DNA of 64,000 nt from an uncultured Clostridia bacterium (GTDB taxonomy: Bacteria > Bacillota > Clostridia > Oscillospirales > Oscillospiraceae): NCBI GenBank assembly GCA_945864305.1, contig CAMBAJ010000001.1, positions 1 through 64,000 of the forward strand, in the 5' to 3' direction. A program made the translations under genes and the position numbers. Below, one piece after another: positions 34,227-42,261 of this stretch. The number at the start of each line of letters is the position of its first letter. Within the stretch, counting starts at the first letter, position 1. A model generated the notes under the pieces. The model was not told the origin of the DNA. It was given only the letters and a program-made list of their open reading frames with translations, and did no database searches.

Positions 34227-34255
34227 ATAATAGCATTGCCCTTTGTCCTTGTAAA
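34227..34255 (-). promoter_or_regulatory. Promoter of the candidate small RNA
   Basis: Minus strand TTTACA, exactly 17 bp, TATTAT. No coding sequence lies downstream on that strand before the terminator. Confidence 0.6.
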
Positions 34256-34427
34256 TAGGAGGTTTTGCCGCTTTTCCACTGCTTTTGTCGAAGTTTATCG
34301 CCATTCCGTTCTCTCTTGAACTTTTTATAAATCTCGTACTCTTTCCTCTGGTCAAAGGCAAACATGTGTGTTATACTAAACCAAAGAGAGGACTCCGCCT
34401 CTCTTCCACACGAAAGGAGCGATCTCG

Positions 34428-34976
34428 ATGAAGTATACCTACGCCTGCAAGAAAGTCTCTCTGAATGATTCCATCAAGGAGTATGCCGAGAAGCGGATCT
34501 CCAAGCTGGAGCGCTATTTCCGGGAAGATGACACCAGTGCCTTTGTCACATTTTCTGTTGAGAAAGACCACTTGTGCACCGTTGAGATCACCATCCGAGG
34601 CGGCGGCACGCTTCTCCGCGCCCAGACGGAGGCTCCGGATGGCGACATGCGCGGTGCCATCGATGCCGCTGTGGGCTATATCGAGCGCCAGATTTTGAAG
34701 AACAAGACCCGCTTGGCCAAGCGCCTGCGCAGTGAGGGCTTCCCGCCTGCCGCTCCCGCCGATGACTTCGAGGTGGCTGAGGAAAAGGAGTTCAACATCG
34801 TCCGCACCAAGCGCTTCGCGGTCAAGCCCATGAGCCCCGAGGAGGCCATTTTGCAGATGAATCTGCTGGACCACGACTTCTTCGTGTTCCGCAGCAGCGA
34901 GGATGACAGCCTGTGCATTGTCTATCAGCGCAAAAACGGCGGCTATGGTTTGATCGTCACGGACGAGGAAGAATGA
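34428..34976 (+). CDS. hpf: Ribosome hibernation promoting factor, long form
   Basis: 182 aa. The N-terminal RaiA/HPF domain (residues ~1-100, YACKKVSLNDSIKEYAEKRISKLERYF) is joined by a linker to the C-terminal dimerisation domain (IVRTKRFAVKPMSPEEAILQMNLLDHDFFVF...GLIVTDEE). Long HPF binds the 30S decoding site and dimerises ribosomes into inactive 100S particles in stationary phase. GAAAGGAG precedes the ATG, and a TATACT box is seen about 55 bp upstream. Confidence 0.96.
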   Translation: MKYTYACKKVSLNDSIKEYAEKRISKLERYFREDDTSAFVTFSVEKDHLCTVEITIRGGGTLLRAQTEAPDGDMRGAIDAAVGYIERQILKNKTRLAKRLRSEGFPPAAPADDFEVAEEKEFNIVRTKRFAVKPMSPEEAILQMNLLDHDFFVFRSSEDDSLCIVYQRKNGGYGLIVTDEEE

Positions 34977-34986
34977 CATACATACA

Positions 34987-35014
34987 GGGAGGCCGAAAAC
35001 GGCCTCCCTTTTTT
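34987..35014 (+). terminator. Terminator after hpf
   Basis: GGGAGGCCG-AAAA-CGGCCTCCC then TTTTTT. Confidence 0.93.
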
Positions 35015-35043
35015 GCGAAAAATTGCGGTTTTTCCGCAAATGC

Positions 35044-35072
35044 TTGCCTTGGAGGCAGTTATTTGTTATACT
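35044..35072 (+). promoter_or_regulatory. Promoter of the PIN-like gene
   Basis: TTGCCT, 17-bp spacer, TATACT, about 53 bp before the ATG. Confidence 0.7.
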
Positions 35073-35124
35073 GACCTGGACTCTCACCGGAGAGTGAAAA
35101 TAAACAAAGGACTGTAACGGATTC

Positions 35125-35718
35125 ATGAAAATGATTTTTTTAGTGGACGGCGACAACAATATCGGCACCGGCTTGGAGGGCATTGACATGCTCTCTGAGC
35201 AGGACACCGTCCTCATCTTCTATCAAAAGACCGGTCTGGCGCTCTCTAAGATTCAGAAGCTCTGCGCCGGCACAAAAGCCAACGTTCAGTACGTGGAAAG
35301 CGTTCGGGGCGGCAAAAACGCCATTGATTTCCAGATCATTACGGAGTTGGGGGTTCTGGTGGGACGGCGGGAAACAGACTACGCCTACGTCATCAGCCAG
35401 GACAAAGGCTATGCGGCGTCTATCGACGCTTTGCGGGCCCGGTATGCCGACGCCTTTCAGGAGGTAGACCTGCGCCCCTCCATTGAGTCCTGCCTCAGCC
35501 TTCCCTTTGTGCTGAAGGCCGCCGACCGTCAGGCCCTGTGCAACGCCCTGGTAAAGGAGTACGGCGCCGCCCAAGGCAGCGCCCTGTACAACCATTTGAA
35601 AGCCATCTTCCAGGCTCCGGAAGCCCCCGCTGAGCCAGAGGAAAAGCCCGCCAAGACATCCCGGCCCCACCGGAACTACCGCAGGAAAAAAGCTGCCGTC
35701 GAAAAGGCAGCGGAATAA
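35125..35718 (+). CDS. PIN-like domain protein (putative RNase)
   Basis: 197 aa. The N-terminal ~115 residues read like a PIN/NYN fold: FLVDGDNN with a first acidic pair, NAIDFQIITELG with a central Asp, and ETDYAYVISQDKGY with a third acidic site. Such domains are metal-dependent ribonucleases. The C-terminal third is helical, then a Pro/Lys/Arg-rich tail (SRPHRNYRRKKAAVEK) suggests nucleic-acid binding. There is no antitoxin gene next to it, so a toxin role is unlikely. It has its own promoter and terminator. A weak AAAGGA stands rather far from the ATG. Confidence 0.75.
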   Translation: MKMIFLVDGDNNIGTGLEGIDMLSEQDTVLIFYQKTGLALSKIQKLCAGTKANVQYVESVRGGKNAIDFQIITELGVLVGRRETDYAYVISQDKGYAASIDALRARYADAFQEVDLRPSIESCLSLPFVLKAADRQALCNALVKEYGAAQGSALYNHLKAIFQAPEAPAEPEEKPAKTSRPHRNYRRKKAAVEKAAE

Positions 35719-35721
35719 GAC

Positions 35722-35755
35722 AACAACGCCCGGCCTTCCCAGGCCGGGCGTTGTT
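35722..35755. terminator. Bidirectional terminator between PIN-like gene and gapA
   Basis: AACAACGCCCGGCCT and its exact reverse complement AGGCCGGGCGTTGTT flank a TCCC loop, a 15-bp perfect stem. It lies about 90 bp from the end of converging gapA. Confidence 0.85.
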
Positions 35756-35844
35756 TGTATAGAATGGTTTCATCGGCATCCATGGCTCCCGGTTAACCGG
35801 GACTGCGCTCTTTCCGATTTTCAGGCTTTTCCACCCAGAGCGTC

Positions 35845-36870
35845 TCAATCCTGATGGTCCACCTCATACATGTGGGCAATGAGGTCCAGCAACTTGTTGG
35901 TATAGCCCCACTCGTTGTCATACCAGGCGATGAGCTTTACAAAGTCGTCGTCCAGCATGATGCCCGCCGTCTCATCGAAGATACAGGTCTGGGAGAAGCC
36001 GGTCAGGTCCGAGGAAACCACCTGGTCCCGGGTGCAGGTGATGATGCCCTTCATGCTGTTCTTGGAGGCGTTCTCCATGGCCACGCACACATCATGATAG
36101 GTGGCGGGCTGGATGAGCCGGGCCGTCAGGTCCACCACAGACACGTCGTTGGTGGGCACCCGGAAGCTCATACCGGTCATCTTGCCCTTCAGCTCCGGGA
36201 TGACCTCGCCCACAGCCTTGGCAGCGCCGGTGGTAGAGGGAATGATATTGCCCAGGACGCTGCGGCCGGTGCGCCAATCCCGGCCGGCCCGGGCGTCCAC
36301 CGCCTTCTGTTTGGCCGTGGCGGCGTGAATGGTGGACATCAGGGCCTGCTTGATGCCGAAGGTATCATGGATAACCTTGGTCATAGGCGCCAGACAGTTG
36401 GTGGTGCAGGAGGCGTTGGACACCACGTCCATATCCGTGGTGTACTTCTTATGGTTCACGCCCATGACGAAAGTGGGCGTGCAGTCGTCCTTGGACGGGG
36501 CAGAGATGATGACCTTCTTCGCGCCATGGGTCAGGTGCACGGACGCCTTTTCCGTGGTGTTGTAAACGCCGGTGGATTCGATGATGTACTCCGCGCCGCA
36601 GTCGTCCCAGTGGAGTTGAGCCGCATCGCTCTCACTGTATACCCGAATTTTCTTCCCGTTGATGATCAGATTTTTGCCGTCATGTTCCACGCTGCCCTGG
36701 AACGTCCGGAACACGGAGTCGTATTTTACCTGGTAGACCATGTAGTCCAGGTCCGCGTTCCGCAGGTTGATACCGCAGATTTGATAGCTGTTGCAGCCCC
36801 GCTCCACCATGATCCGCAGCGCCACACGCCCGATTCGGCCGAAGCCGTTGATACCCACTTTAATAGCCAT
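35845..36870 (-). CDS. gapA: Glyceraldehyde-3-phosphate dehydrogenase
   Basis: Oxidises glyceraldehyde-3-phosphate to 1,3-bisphosphoglycerate with NAD+. 341 aa with the Rossmann start KVGINGFGRIGR, the catalytic Cys in SNASCTTNCLAP, catalytic His in STIHAATAKQK, the C-terminal domain signature and WYDNEWGYTNKLLDL. It is monocistronic and stands apart from the tpiA-gpmI run at the left edge. A perfect TATAAT -10 box lies at 36927-36932 on the minus strand, but no strong -35 is seen. An AT-rich TACGTAATAATTGCGTA stretch further upstream may be regulatory. Confidence 0.97.
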   Translation of the reverse strand: MAIKVGINGFGRIGRVALRIMVERGCNSYQICGINLRNADLDYMVYQVKYDSVFRTFQGSVEHDGKNLIINGKKIRVYSESDAAQLHWDDCGAEYIIESTGVYNTTEKASVHLTHGAKKVIISAPSKDDCTPTFVMGVNHKKYTTDMDVVSNASCTTNCLAPMTKVIHDTFGIKQALMSTIHAATAKQKAVDARAGRDWRTGRSVLGNIIPSTTGAAKAVGEVIPELKGKMTGMSFRVPTNDVSVVDLTARLIQPATYHDVCVAMENASKNSMKGIITCTRDQVVSSDLTGFSQTCIFDETAGIMLDDDFVKLIAWYDNEWGYTNKLLDLIAHMYEVDHQD

Positions 36871-37038
36871 GACTCAGTTCCCTTCCACATCTTTATTCTG
36901 CCGGTGTCCCGGCCTGTGCTCATTTCATTATAATGCAATTTCCGAAAATTTAAATAGTTTTTACGTAATAATTGCGTATTAATTTTTATTATTTCTTATG
37001 AGAATTACACAGTTTTCCAGAGACAGCTTTTTTGCCTG

Positions 37039-37091
37039 ATTCGACAAAATTCGACAAAGTTCTTGTTTTTGCATTTTGTTTTTGCTATTCT
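37039..37091 (+). promoter_or_regulatory. Promoter with tandem 10-bp repeats ahead of the kinase-like gene
   Basis: TTGTTT (37063-37068), 17-bp spacer, TATTCT (37086-37091). Two perfect head-to-tail copies of ATTCGACAAA (37039-37058) lie directly upstream of the -35 box, an activator-site-like position. The remainder of the 313-nt gap to gapA is AT-rich and shows no gene. Confidence 0.55.
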
Positions 37092-37183
37092 GTTGGTGTT
37101 TCAGGCAGGCATTTCCTGGTTTGGCCGGGATTCCTGCCGCAAATGCTACATTCAGCACGCAAAGTGCTTGAAAGGAGCTTTTC

Positions 37184-37993
37184 ATGGAGCCGGATCAGAA
37201 TCCGTTGGCCTCTCTGTTCCCCAATATTTCCGCTCAACTGCGCAGTGCTCTCAGCAACCTGCATCTGGCCGCGGCCCAGCTGGCTCCCGCCAGCGCCCGG
37301 GAGCAGGACCCCGCTCTGGACGCCCGTGCCGCTCTGCTGGACCAGAGCTATTACCAGCTGCTGCGGCTGGTCAACAGCCTCTCCGCCGCGGCCTGTCTCT
37401 CCGATAATACGCCGTTGCGGCTTCAGGACCGGGACATCGTGGCCCTGGTAAGCGATTTATGCGACCGTGCCGGGTCCCTGGCCCCGCTGCTGGGGCTGGA
37501 GCTGCGGTTCGTCTGCGCGTTGGACTGTCATATCTGTGCCATCGCTCCCGACGCCGTGGAGCAGCTGCTCTATCATCTTCTGTCCAACGCCTTCAAGTTC
37601 ACCCCCGCCGGCGGGATCGTCACAGTGGAGCTGCGGGTAAAGGGCAGCTTTGTCCTCCTGTCCGTGGCCGATACTGGCTGCGGCATTTCTGAGGAACATC
37701 TGGTCACGCTGTTTGACCGTTATCTGCATCAGCATCCCATGGACCCGCCCCCCCACGGTGTGGGTCTGGGCTTGCCCCTGTGCAGCCATATCGCAAAGGG
37801 ACACGGCGGAACGCTGATGGCCGAATCCCATCCCGGCAAGGGCAGCTGTTTTACCGTTTCCATCCCTGACCGGCAAGTGGGGGACACTATCTCCGATGTG
37901 CCCTTCGACTACGCGGGTGGATTCAACCGGACTTTGATGGCCCTGTCGGACGCCCTGCCCGCCAAAGCCTTTGTTCTGCGCAGCCAGAAGTGA
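37184..37993 (+). CDS. Histidine-kinase-like protein lacking the phosphoacceptor His
   Basis: 269 aa, soluble, no sensor or membrane domain. The N-terminal helices resemble a HisKA dimerisation domain, but the H-box reads ISAQLRSAL (residues 15-23) where HELRTPL is usual, so the His is Ala. The C-terminal HATPase domain is intact: N-box LLSNAFKFTP, G1 DTGCGIS, G2 GVGLGLPL. It probably binds ATP and may act as a phosphatase, anti-kinase or scaffold rather than an autokinase. There is no response regulator beside it. It has GAAAGGAGC before the ATG, a promoter and its own terminator. Confidence 0.82.
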   Translation: MEPDQNPLASLFPNISAQLRSALSNLHLAAAQLAPASAREQDPALDARAALLDQSYYQLLRLVNSLSAAACLSDNTPLRLQDRDIVALVSDLCDRAGSLAPLLGLELRFVCALDCHICAIAPDAVEQLLYHLLSNAFKFTPAGGIVTVELRVKGSFVLLSVADTGCGISEEHLVTLFDRYLHQHPMDPPPHGVGLGLPLCSHIAKGHGGTLMAESHPGKGSCFTVSIPDRQVGDTISDVPFDYAGGFNRTLMALSDALPAKAFVLRSQK

Positions 37994-37994
37994 C

Positions 37995-38032
37995 AAACTT
38001 GGTCGTGAGATGACTCACGGCCAAGTTTTTGT
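37995..38032 (+). terminator. Terminator after the kinase-like gene
   Basis: AAACTTGGTCGTGAG-ATGA-CTCACGGCCAAGTTT with one G-U pair, then TTG; 15-bp stem. Confidence 0.85.
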
Positions 38033-38060
38033 TTGCATTTCCCGCGCTATCGGATACAAT
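38032..38060 (+). promoter_or_regulatory. Promoter of mnmA
   Basis: TTTGCA, 17-bp spacer, TACAAT, 33 bp before the ATG. Confidence 0.75.
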
Positions 38061-38093
38061 AGCAATATCGTTTCATTGAGAGGAGAATTTTCC

Positions 38094-39161
38094 ATGTCAC
38101 CCAAGCACGTGTGTGTCGCTATGAGCGGCGGTGTAGACAGCGCCGGCGCCGCCCTGCTGTTGCAGCGGCTGGGCTATAAGGTGTCTGGCGTTACGCTGCG
38201 GCTCCACGCCTATAAGGACCGTCCCGGCCTCTGCGGCTCGGCGGATGACATTGAGACCGCCAGAGCTGTCGCCGCACGCCTGGGTATTTCCCATACCGTG
38301 CTGGATCTGAGCAATCTTTTCCAGACCGCCGTCATGGACCGCTTTGTCTCCGAATACGTCAGCGGCCGCACGCCAAATCCCTGCATCGACTGCAACCGGG
38401 AGATCAAGTTCGGCGCCCTGCTGGACTGGGCGCTGGCCCACGGTGCCGATTTCATCGCAACCGGCCATTACGCCCGGGTGGACTATGACAAATCCACCGG
38501 CCGATGGCTGCTGCTGCGGGGACAGGACCCCAAAAAGGATCAGAGCTATGTGCTCTATCAGCTGACCCAGCGTCAGTTGGCCCACCTGCTGCTGCCCGTC
38601 GGCACCTATGAAAAACCGGCCCTCCGGGCGCTGGCCAGGGAGGCGGGACTGGATAACGCCGACAAGGCTGACAGTCAGGACATCTGCTTCGTTCCCGACG
38701 GGGACTATGTGGCCTTTCTGCGCCGGTACGGCGGCGTGAAACCGGTCCCCGGGGACTTCGTGGACCAGGCGGGGCATGTCCTGGGACGCCACAAGGGCCT
38801 GGAGTGCTACACCACTGGCCAGCGCAAGGGATTGGGTGTCAGCGCTGACACGCCGCTGTACGTACTCCGAAAGGAGCTGGACACAGGCAGAGTCATCCTG
38901 GGCCCCAACAGCGACCTCTTCACCCGGGAGCTGACGGCGGAGCGGATCAATTGGATTTCCATCCCCGAACTGACCGCCCCCATGTCCGTCACCGCCAAAA
39001 CCCGGTACAGCCAGCGGGAGGCCTCCGCCGTGGCGGAGCCTTTGCCGGGCGGGCGCATCCACGTTGTGTTTGAGGAGCCCCAGCGGGCCATTACCGCCGG
39101 TCAGGCTGTGGTGCTGTACGACGGGGAAAGGGTCGTGGGTGGAGGTACTATCTGCGGGTAA
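38094..39161 (+). CDS. mnmA: tRNA-specific 2-thiouridylase MnmA
   Basis: Adds sulfur to the wobble uridine (s2U34) of Glu, Gln and Lys tRNAs. 355 aa with the ATP-pyrophosphatase PP-loop AMSGGVDS, the first catalytic Cys in NPCIDCNREIKF and the second in DSQDICFVPDGDY, then the C-terminal beta-barrel tail. The ATG at 38094 follows GAGAGGAG and replaces the longer track ORF, whose first 41 codons run through a terminator and promoter. Confidence 0.96.
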   Translation: MSPKHVCVAMSGGVDSAGAALLLQRLGYKVSGVTLRLHAYKDRPGLCGSADDIETARAVAARLGISHTVLDLSNLFQTAVMDRFVSEYVSGRTPNPCIDCNREIKFGALLDWALAHGADFIATGHYARVDYDKSTGRWLLLRGQDPKKDQSYVLYQLTQRQLAHLLLPVGTYEKPALRALAREAGLDNADKADSQDICFVPDGDYVAFLRRYGGVKPVPGDFVDQAGHVLGRHKGLECYTTGQRKGLGVSADTPLYVLRKELDTGRVILGPNSDLFTRELTAERINWISIPELTAPMSVTAKTRYSQREASAVAEPLPGGRIHVVFEEPQRAITAGQAVVLYDGERVVGGGTICG

Positions 39162-39166
39162 AACGC

Positions 39167-39191
39167 AAAAGGGCGCCGCATTGCGGCGTCC
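39167..39191. terminator. Bidirectional terminator after mnmA
   Basis: GGGCGCCGC-ATT-GCGGCGTCC. The minus strand is followed by TTTTGCGTTT, the plus strand by TT only. The stronger T run favours the small minus-strand gene. Confidence 0.7.
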
Positions 39192-39198
39192 TTCAAAC

Positions 39199-39276
39199 TC
39201 ATCGGTCACTGGTGATCCAGCTGTCCTGGAAAATCAGATCATCCACATCACCGGTATGATTTGTCTGGGGTCTCAT
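39199..39276 (-). CDS. Possible 25-residue peptide
   Basis: Minus-strand ORF MRPQTNHTGDVDDLIFQDSW..., 25 codons, too short for the ORF track. Support: an excellent AAGGAGG eight bases before the ATG, a hairpin terminator with T run 8 bp after the stop, and a TATACT-like box about 40 bp upstream. The peptide is acidic and hydrophilic with no signal sequence. Function unknown; no modification enzyme or transporter is beside it. Confidence 0.45.
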   Translation of the reverse strand: MRPQTNHTGDVDDLIFQDSWITSDR

Positions 39277-39412
39277 CTTAATATCCTCCTTCGCGTTTAA
39301 GGTCTTTCTGACAGTATATGCATCACGGTCCGGAAAATTGCACGAAATCATGCATCGCAGAATTTGTCGAGTGATTTTTTATGGGATTTTTTGATTTTTT
39401 GCCCATCCGCCC

Positions 39413-39441
39413 TTGACAGGCACACGGGAACGTGGTATTCT
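39413..39441 (+). promoter_or_regulatory. Promoter of the tRNA-Leu / tRNA-fMet operon
   Basis: TTGACA, 17-bp spacer, TATTCT, 18 bp before tRNA-Leu; the strongest -35 box in the window. Confidence 0.88.
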
Positions 39442-39459
39442 AATCATTGCCGACAAGCT

Positions 39460-39545
39460 GCCGGTGTGGTGGAATGGTAGACACGGCGGACTTAAAATCC
39501 TCTGGTAGCAATACCGTACCGGTTCGAGTCCGGTCACCGGCACCA
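39460..39545 (+). tRNA. tRNA-Leu (anticodon TAA)
   Basis: Class II tRNA with acceptor GCCGGTG/CACCGGC, anticodon loop CTTAAAA, long variable arm, T loop TTCGAGT, discriminator A and encoded CCA. Confidence 0.95.
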
Positions 39546-39558
39546 CAGAATTTCATAT

Positions 39559-39635
<77 letters not shown>

Positions 39636-39640
<5 letters not shown>

Positions 39641-39670
39641 ACCTGATTTCGTATGAAATCAGGTGTTTTT
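39636..39670 (+). terminator. Island-borne terminator behind tRNA-fMet
   Basis: AAAACACCTGATTTC-GTAT-GAAATCAGGTGTTTT then T. Everything right of the attL repeat belongs to the island, so the element supplies a replacement terminator for the tRNA operon. Confidence 0.88.
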
Positions 39671-39693
39671 CTGCACTTTTTGCCTTAAAATAG

Positions 39694-39741
39694 TTTGGGT
39701 CAAAATTTGGGTCAGAGGTCTGACCCAAGCCGTGACCCAAA
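39694..39741. repeat. Left cluster of TGACCCAAA-type nonamers
   Basis: TTTGGGTCA at 39694 and 39706, and TGACCCAA(G/A) at 39721 and 39733, two in each orientation, 54 bp inside attL. Possible arm-type binding sites of the island recombinase. Confidence 0.6.
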
Positions 39742-39868
39742 CGGGAATATGTGAATTTAGTTCTGGGTAGCACAGCTCTCCTTTTATCGAGCCGTTTCTT
39801 GATGTTATTTCTAAATGTTGTTATAATTCAGCTATCCCCTTAGTCAAAAAAGAAGGAGCAGTCCAAAA

Positions 39869-41020
39869 ATGAATATGAAACAGCTTGTTATTTGTTTGGG
39901 CGTCGCTGTTATTATCAATCTGGCACTTACGATATTCTTTATAACAAAGGTATTCCGCCTTGAAAAACGCGCAAAAAAACCGTTGCAACATCACAAAAGC
40001 CATTCAACGTCAAATGGCTCAAAAGGGATTTTTATCGGAATATTTCTTTTAATATTCGTAATTCTCATCATTTTGGCTGAAGCCCCTGCTGTTTTTATGG
40101 CGGTATATAAGATTCCTGGAGATGCCCCATTTTCAGACGGGCGATATGCTTTTTGGGGAAGTCTCTTGGGCGGAGCAATTGGCGGAATCGCCGCGCTATT
40201 AACGATATACTACACTATTCGGTATTATAACAAAAAAGATGCTGAACAAAAAAATCTGGAAGTATATCGTCAGCAGGTCACTAAAATCGATAAGATTATT
40301 TCGGCCATTAATAATCGCGATGTCATAAATTATGATTTTACTTACGCCCTCGGTTTTTCAAAAGAGTTGTTGCAAGAAATAATTAACTATAATGGACTTG
40401 TTTGCTGGCTGAAAGGCTTTTTTACCGAATATGGAATGGGGGTTTTAGGTAGTTTTCAGCAAGAATACATTGACCTACAAAAAGTGAAAAAGCCTTATTA
40501 TAAGATTCAAGAAATTCTTAACGATAAAATCCATTTTATCCGTGGGTGTTTTTCTAGAGATTCTCAACTCGAGGAGAATGAGTGGAGGATAAAGCGCCCT
40601 TCTGTCATAGAGTTTCTTAATTTGCAACCAGAGTTACGGCAATGTGCAGAACGAATTGGCCACCTGGGCCTATATGAGAATGCAAACGAACTAATTCATA
40701 GCGACCCAACGCTTTCGTATATACTTGAGATTGAAGGCGGTGGATCGGCAGGATTATGGGCATCGCTAATCCATGACCCCCAAGGCGCGTTTAGTGGTGA
40801 TCCTGATCAATATAATAGATGGAAAGAATTTAATACATGCGTTCAAAATCTATTAATCCATCTGTCCGAGTTTAAGATTACGGAGTATCAAAGAATAGTT
40901 GTTGAAGGCGAGGCCGTTACACTTCCACAATATTATATCAAAAAAGAAGGTTCCTTCATGCACGAAACAACTACTGTTGAAGAGTATCCGCCTAAGGAAG
41001 AAGTGGCTAGTAAACCTTAA
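39869..41020 (+). CDS. Three-TM membrane protein with cytosolic domain, unknown function
   Basis: 383 aa. Transmembrane segments lie at about residues 6-27, 53-77 and 94-115 (FWGSLLGGAIGGIAALLTIYYTIRYY), followed by a charged ~260-residue helical cytosolic domain. The TM plus coiled-coil layout recalls putative abortive-infection (AbiC-like) membrane proteins, but no diagnostic motif is seen. The gene is AT-rich compared with all neighbours. It is the first gene inside the island, has AGAAGGAG before the ATG, and ends at a bidirectional terminator facing the integrase. Confidence 0.75.
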   Translation: MNMKQLVICLGVAVIINLALTIFFITKVFRLEKRAKKPLQHHKSHSTSNGSKGIFIGIFLLIFVILIILAEAPAVFMAVYKIPGDAPFSDGRYAFWGSLLGGAIGGIAALLTIYYTIRYYNKKDAEQKNLEVYRQQVTKIDKIISAINNRDVINYDFTYALGFSKELLQEIINYNGLVCWLKGFFTEYGMGVLGSFQQEYIDLQKVKKPYYKIQEILNDKIHFIRGCFSRDSQLEENEWRIKRPSVIEFLNLQPELRQCAERIGHLGLYENANELIHSDPTLSYILEIEGGGSAGLWASLIHDPQGAFSGDPDQYNRWKEFNTCVQNLLIHLSEFKITEYQRIVVEGEAVTLPQYYIKKEGSFMHETTTVEEYPPKEEVASKP

Positions 41021-41067
41021 TGTATACAGAATCATTTCTGACATCTTATGCATTAAGATAAGCGCAA

Positions 41068-41110
41068 AATGGCGAGAGTCTTTGGCAGATTCTCGCCATT
41101 CTTTCTTTTT
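41068..41110. terminator. Terminator between the membrane-protein gene and the integrase
   Basis: AATGGCGAGA and TCTCGCCATT separated by 13 nt, then CTTTCTTTTT on the plus strand. The genes converge here. Confidence 0.8.
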
Positions 41111-42261
41111 CAGATTGCGCCGGTTAATACGCTCGCCATCGTATTCGCCGCTTCCTTCTGCGCTGTTGTGGTAACATGGGCGTAGGTGTCCAGGGTGAAT
41201 CCCGCCGAGAAGTGGCCCAGCATCCCGGAGACGGTCTTGATATCTACGCCGTTCTGGAGGGCTAACGTGGCGAAGGTGTGGCGCAGGTCGTGGAAACGGA
41301 CTTTTGGTAGCCCTGCCCGTTTCAGCACTCGGTGGAGCATATGGAGGACACTGTCCGGGGAGATTGGGCCACCCGTGGGGGATGGAAATACGTATTGGCT
41401 GTTGCCGCCTTTTTTCTTCTGTGTTTTCAGAACGTCTATCGCATCCGCCGACAGCGGCAGGGTGCGGTAGGCGTTTTTCGTTTTCAAGGGGGCTTCCACG
41501 ATCTCACCGTCGATGCGGGCGATCTGCCGCTGTACCCGGAGGCTGCCATGCTCCAAATCAATGTCGCTCCATTTCAAGCCAAGCAGCTCTCCCCGGCGCA
41601 GGCCGGTGGCCAGTTCGATGTAGTACATCTCGAACACCCCACTTTCTTTTGCCTCCCGCAGGAAAGAGGTCAACTGCTCGACGGGGAGAGTTTTCATCTC
41701 CCGGTGTTCGAGTTTTGGGAGGGCACAGGCGTCGGCTGGATTGGTCAGGATGAGTCTTTGCTCGATTGCCAGATTCAAGGCAGAGCAGATGATTTGGTTA
41801 ATGTTCCGTACCGTCTTGGCGCTGAGGCCTTTTGGTTGCTTCTTGGATTCGATACGCTCCACTCGCCCATTTCCCAATAGCTTTTTGTAGAGTTTCTGCA
41901 ATTCCAGAGAAGTAAGTTTATTCAACGGGATGCTGCCGATGTTGGGCTTGATGTGGTTCTCGATGTAGCCCCGATAGGTCTGGTGAGAGGATGGGCGGAC
42001 TTTGATTTTGGCGTAGTTTTCAAACCAGACGTCCATCCATTGCCCGACTGTGTACTGGCCCACTTTGCTCATATCCAGTTTGGCAGAGTCCTCGATAGCC
42101 CGTTTCAGCTTTTCTTTGACCTCTGTCTGAGTCTTACCAAGGATATTCTTGTAGATGGTCTTGCCTGTTGCCGGGTCATGTCCTGCCGTGTAGCGGCCCT
42201 CCCAGCGGCCATCCTTTCGTTTGCGGATGCTGCCCTCGCCGTTGGCTCGTTTCTTTGCCAT
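41110..42261 (-). CDS. int: Tyrosine recombinase (phage/ICE-type integrase)
   Basis: 383 aa. An N-terminal AP2-like DNA-binding segment (GEGSIRKRKDGRWEGRYTAG) is followed by a SAM-like core-binding domain and the catalytic domain. Active-site residues are Arg in ATGLRRGELLGL, Lys in PLKTKNAYR, HDLRHTFAT, His in MLGHFS and the nucleophile Tyr in TLDTYAHVT. All are intact, so the enzyme is probably active. It should integrate and excise the island at tRNA-fMet. It sits near the middle of the island, not beside an att site. Its ATG overlaps the stop of the small gene in front. Confidence 0.95.
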   Translation of the reverse strand: MAKKRANGEGSIRKRKDGRWEGRYTAGHDPATGKTIYKNILGKTQTEVKEKLKRAIEDSAKLDMSKVGQYTVGQWMDVWFENYAKIKVRPSSHQTYRGYIENHIKPNIGSIPLNKLTSLELQKLYKKLLGNGRVERIESKKQPKGLSAKTVRNINQIICSALNLAIEQRLILTNPADACALPKLEHREMKTLPVEQLTSFLREAKESGVFEMYYIELATGLRRGELLGLKWSDIDLEHGSLRVQRQIARIDGEIVEAPLKTKNAYRTLPLSADAIDVLKTQKKKGGNSQYVFPSPTGGPISPDSVLHMLHRVLKRAGLPKVRFHDLRHTFATLALQNGVDIKTVSGMLGHFSAGFTLDTYAHVTTTAQKEAANTMASVLTGAI

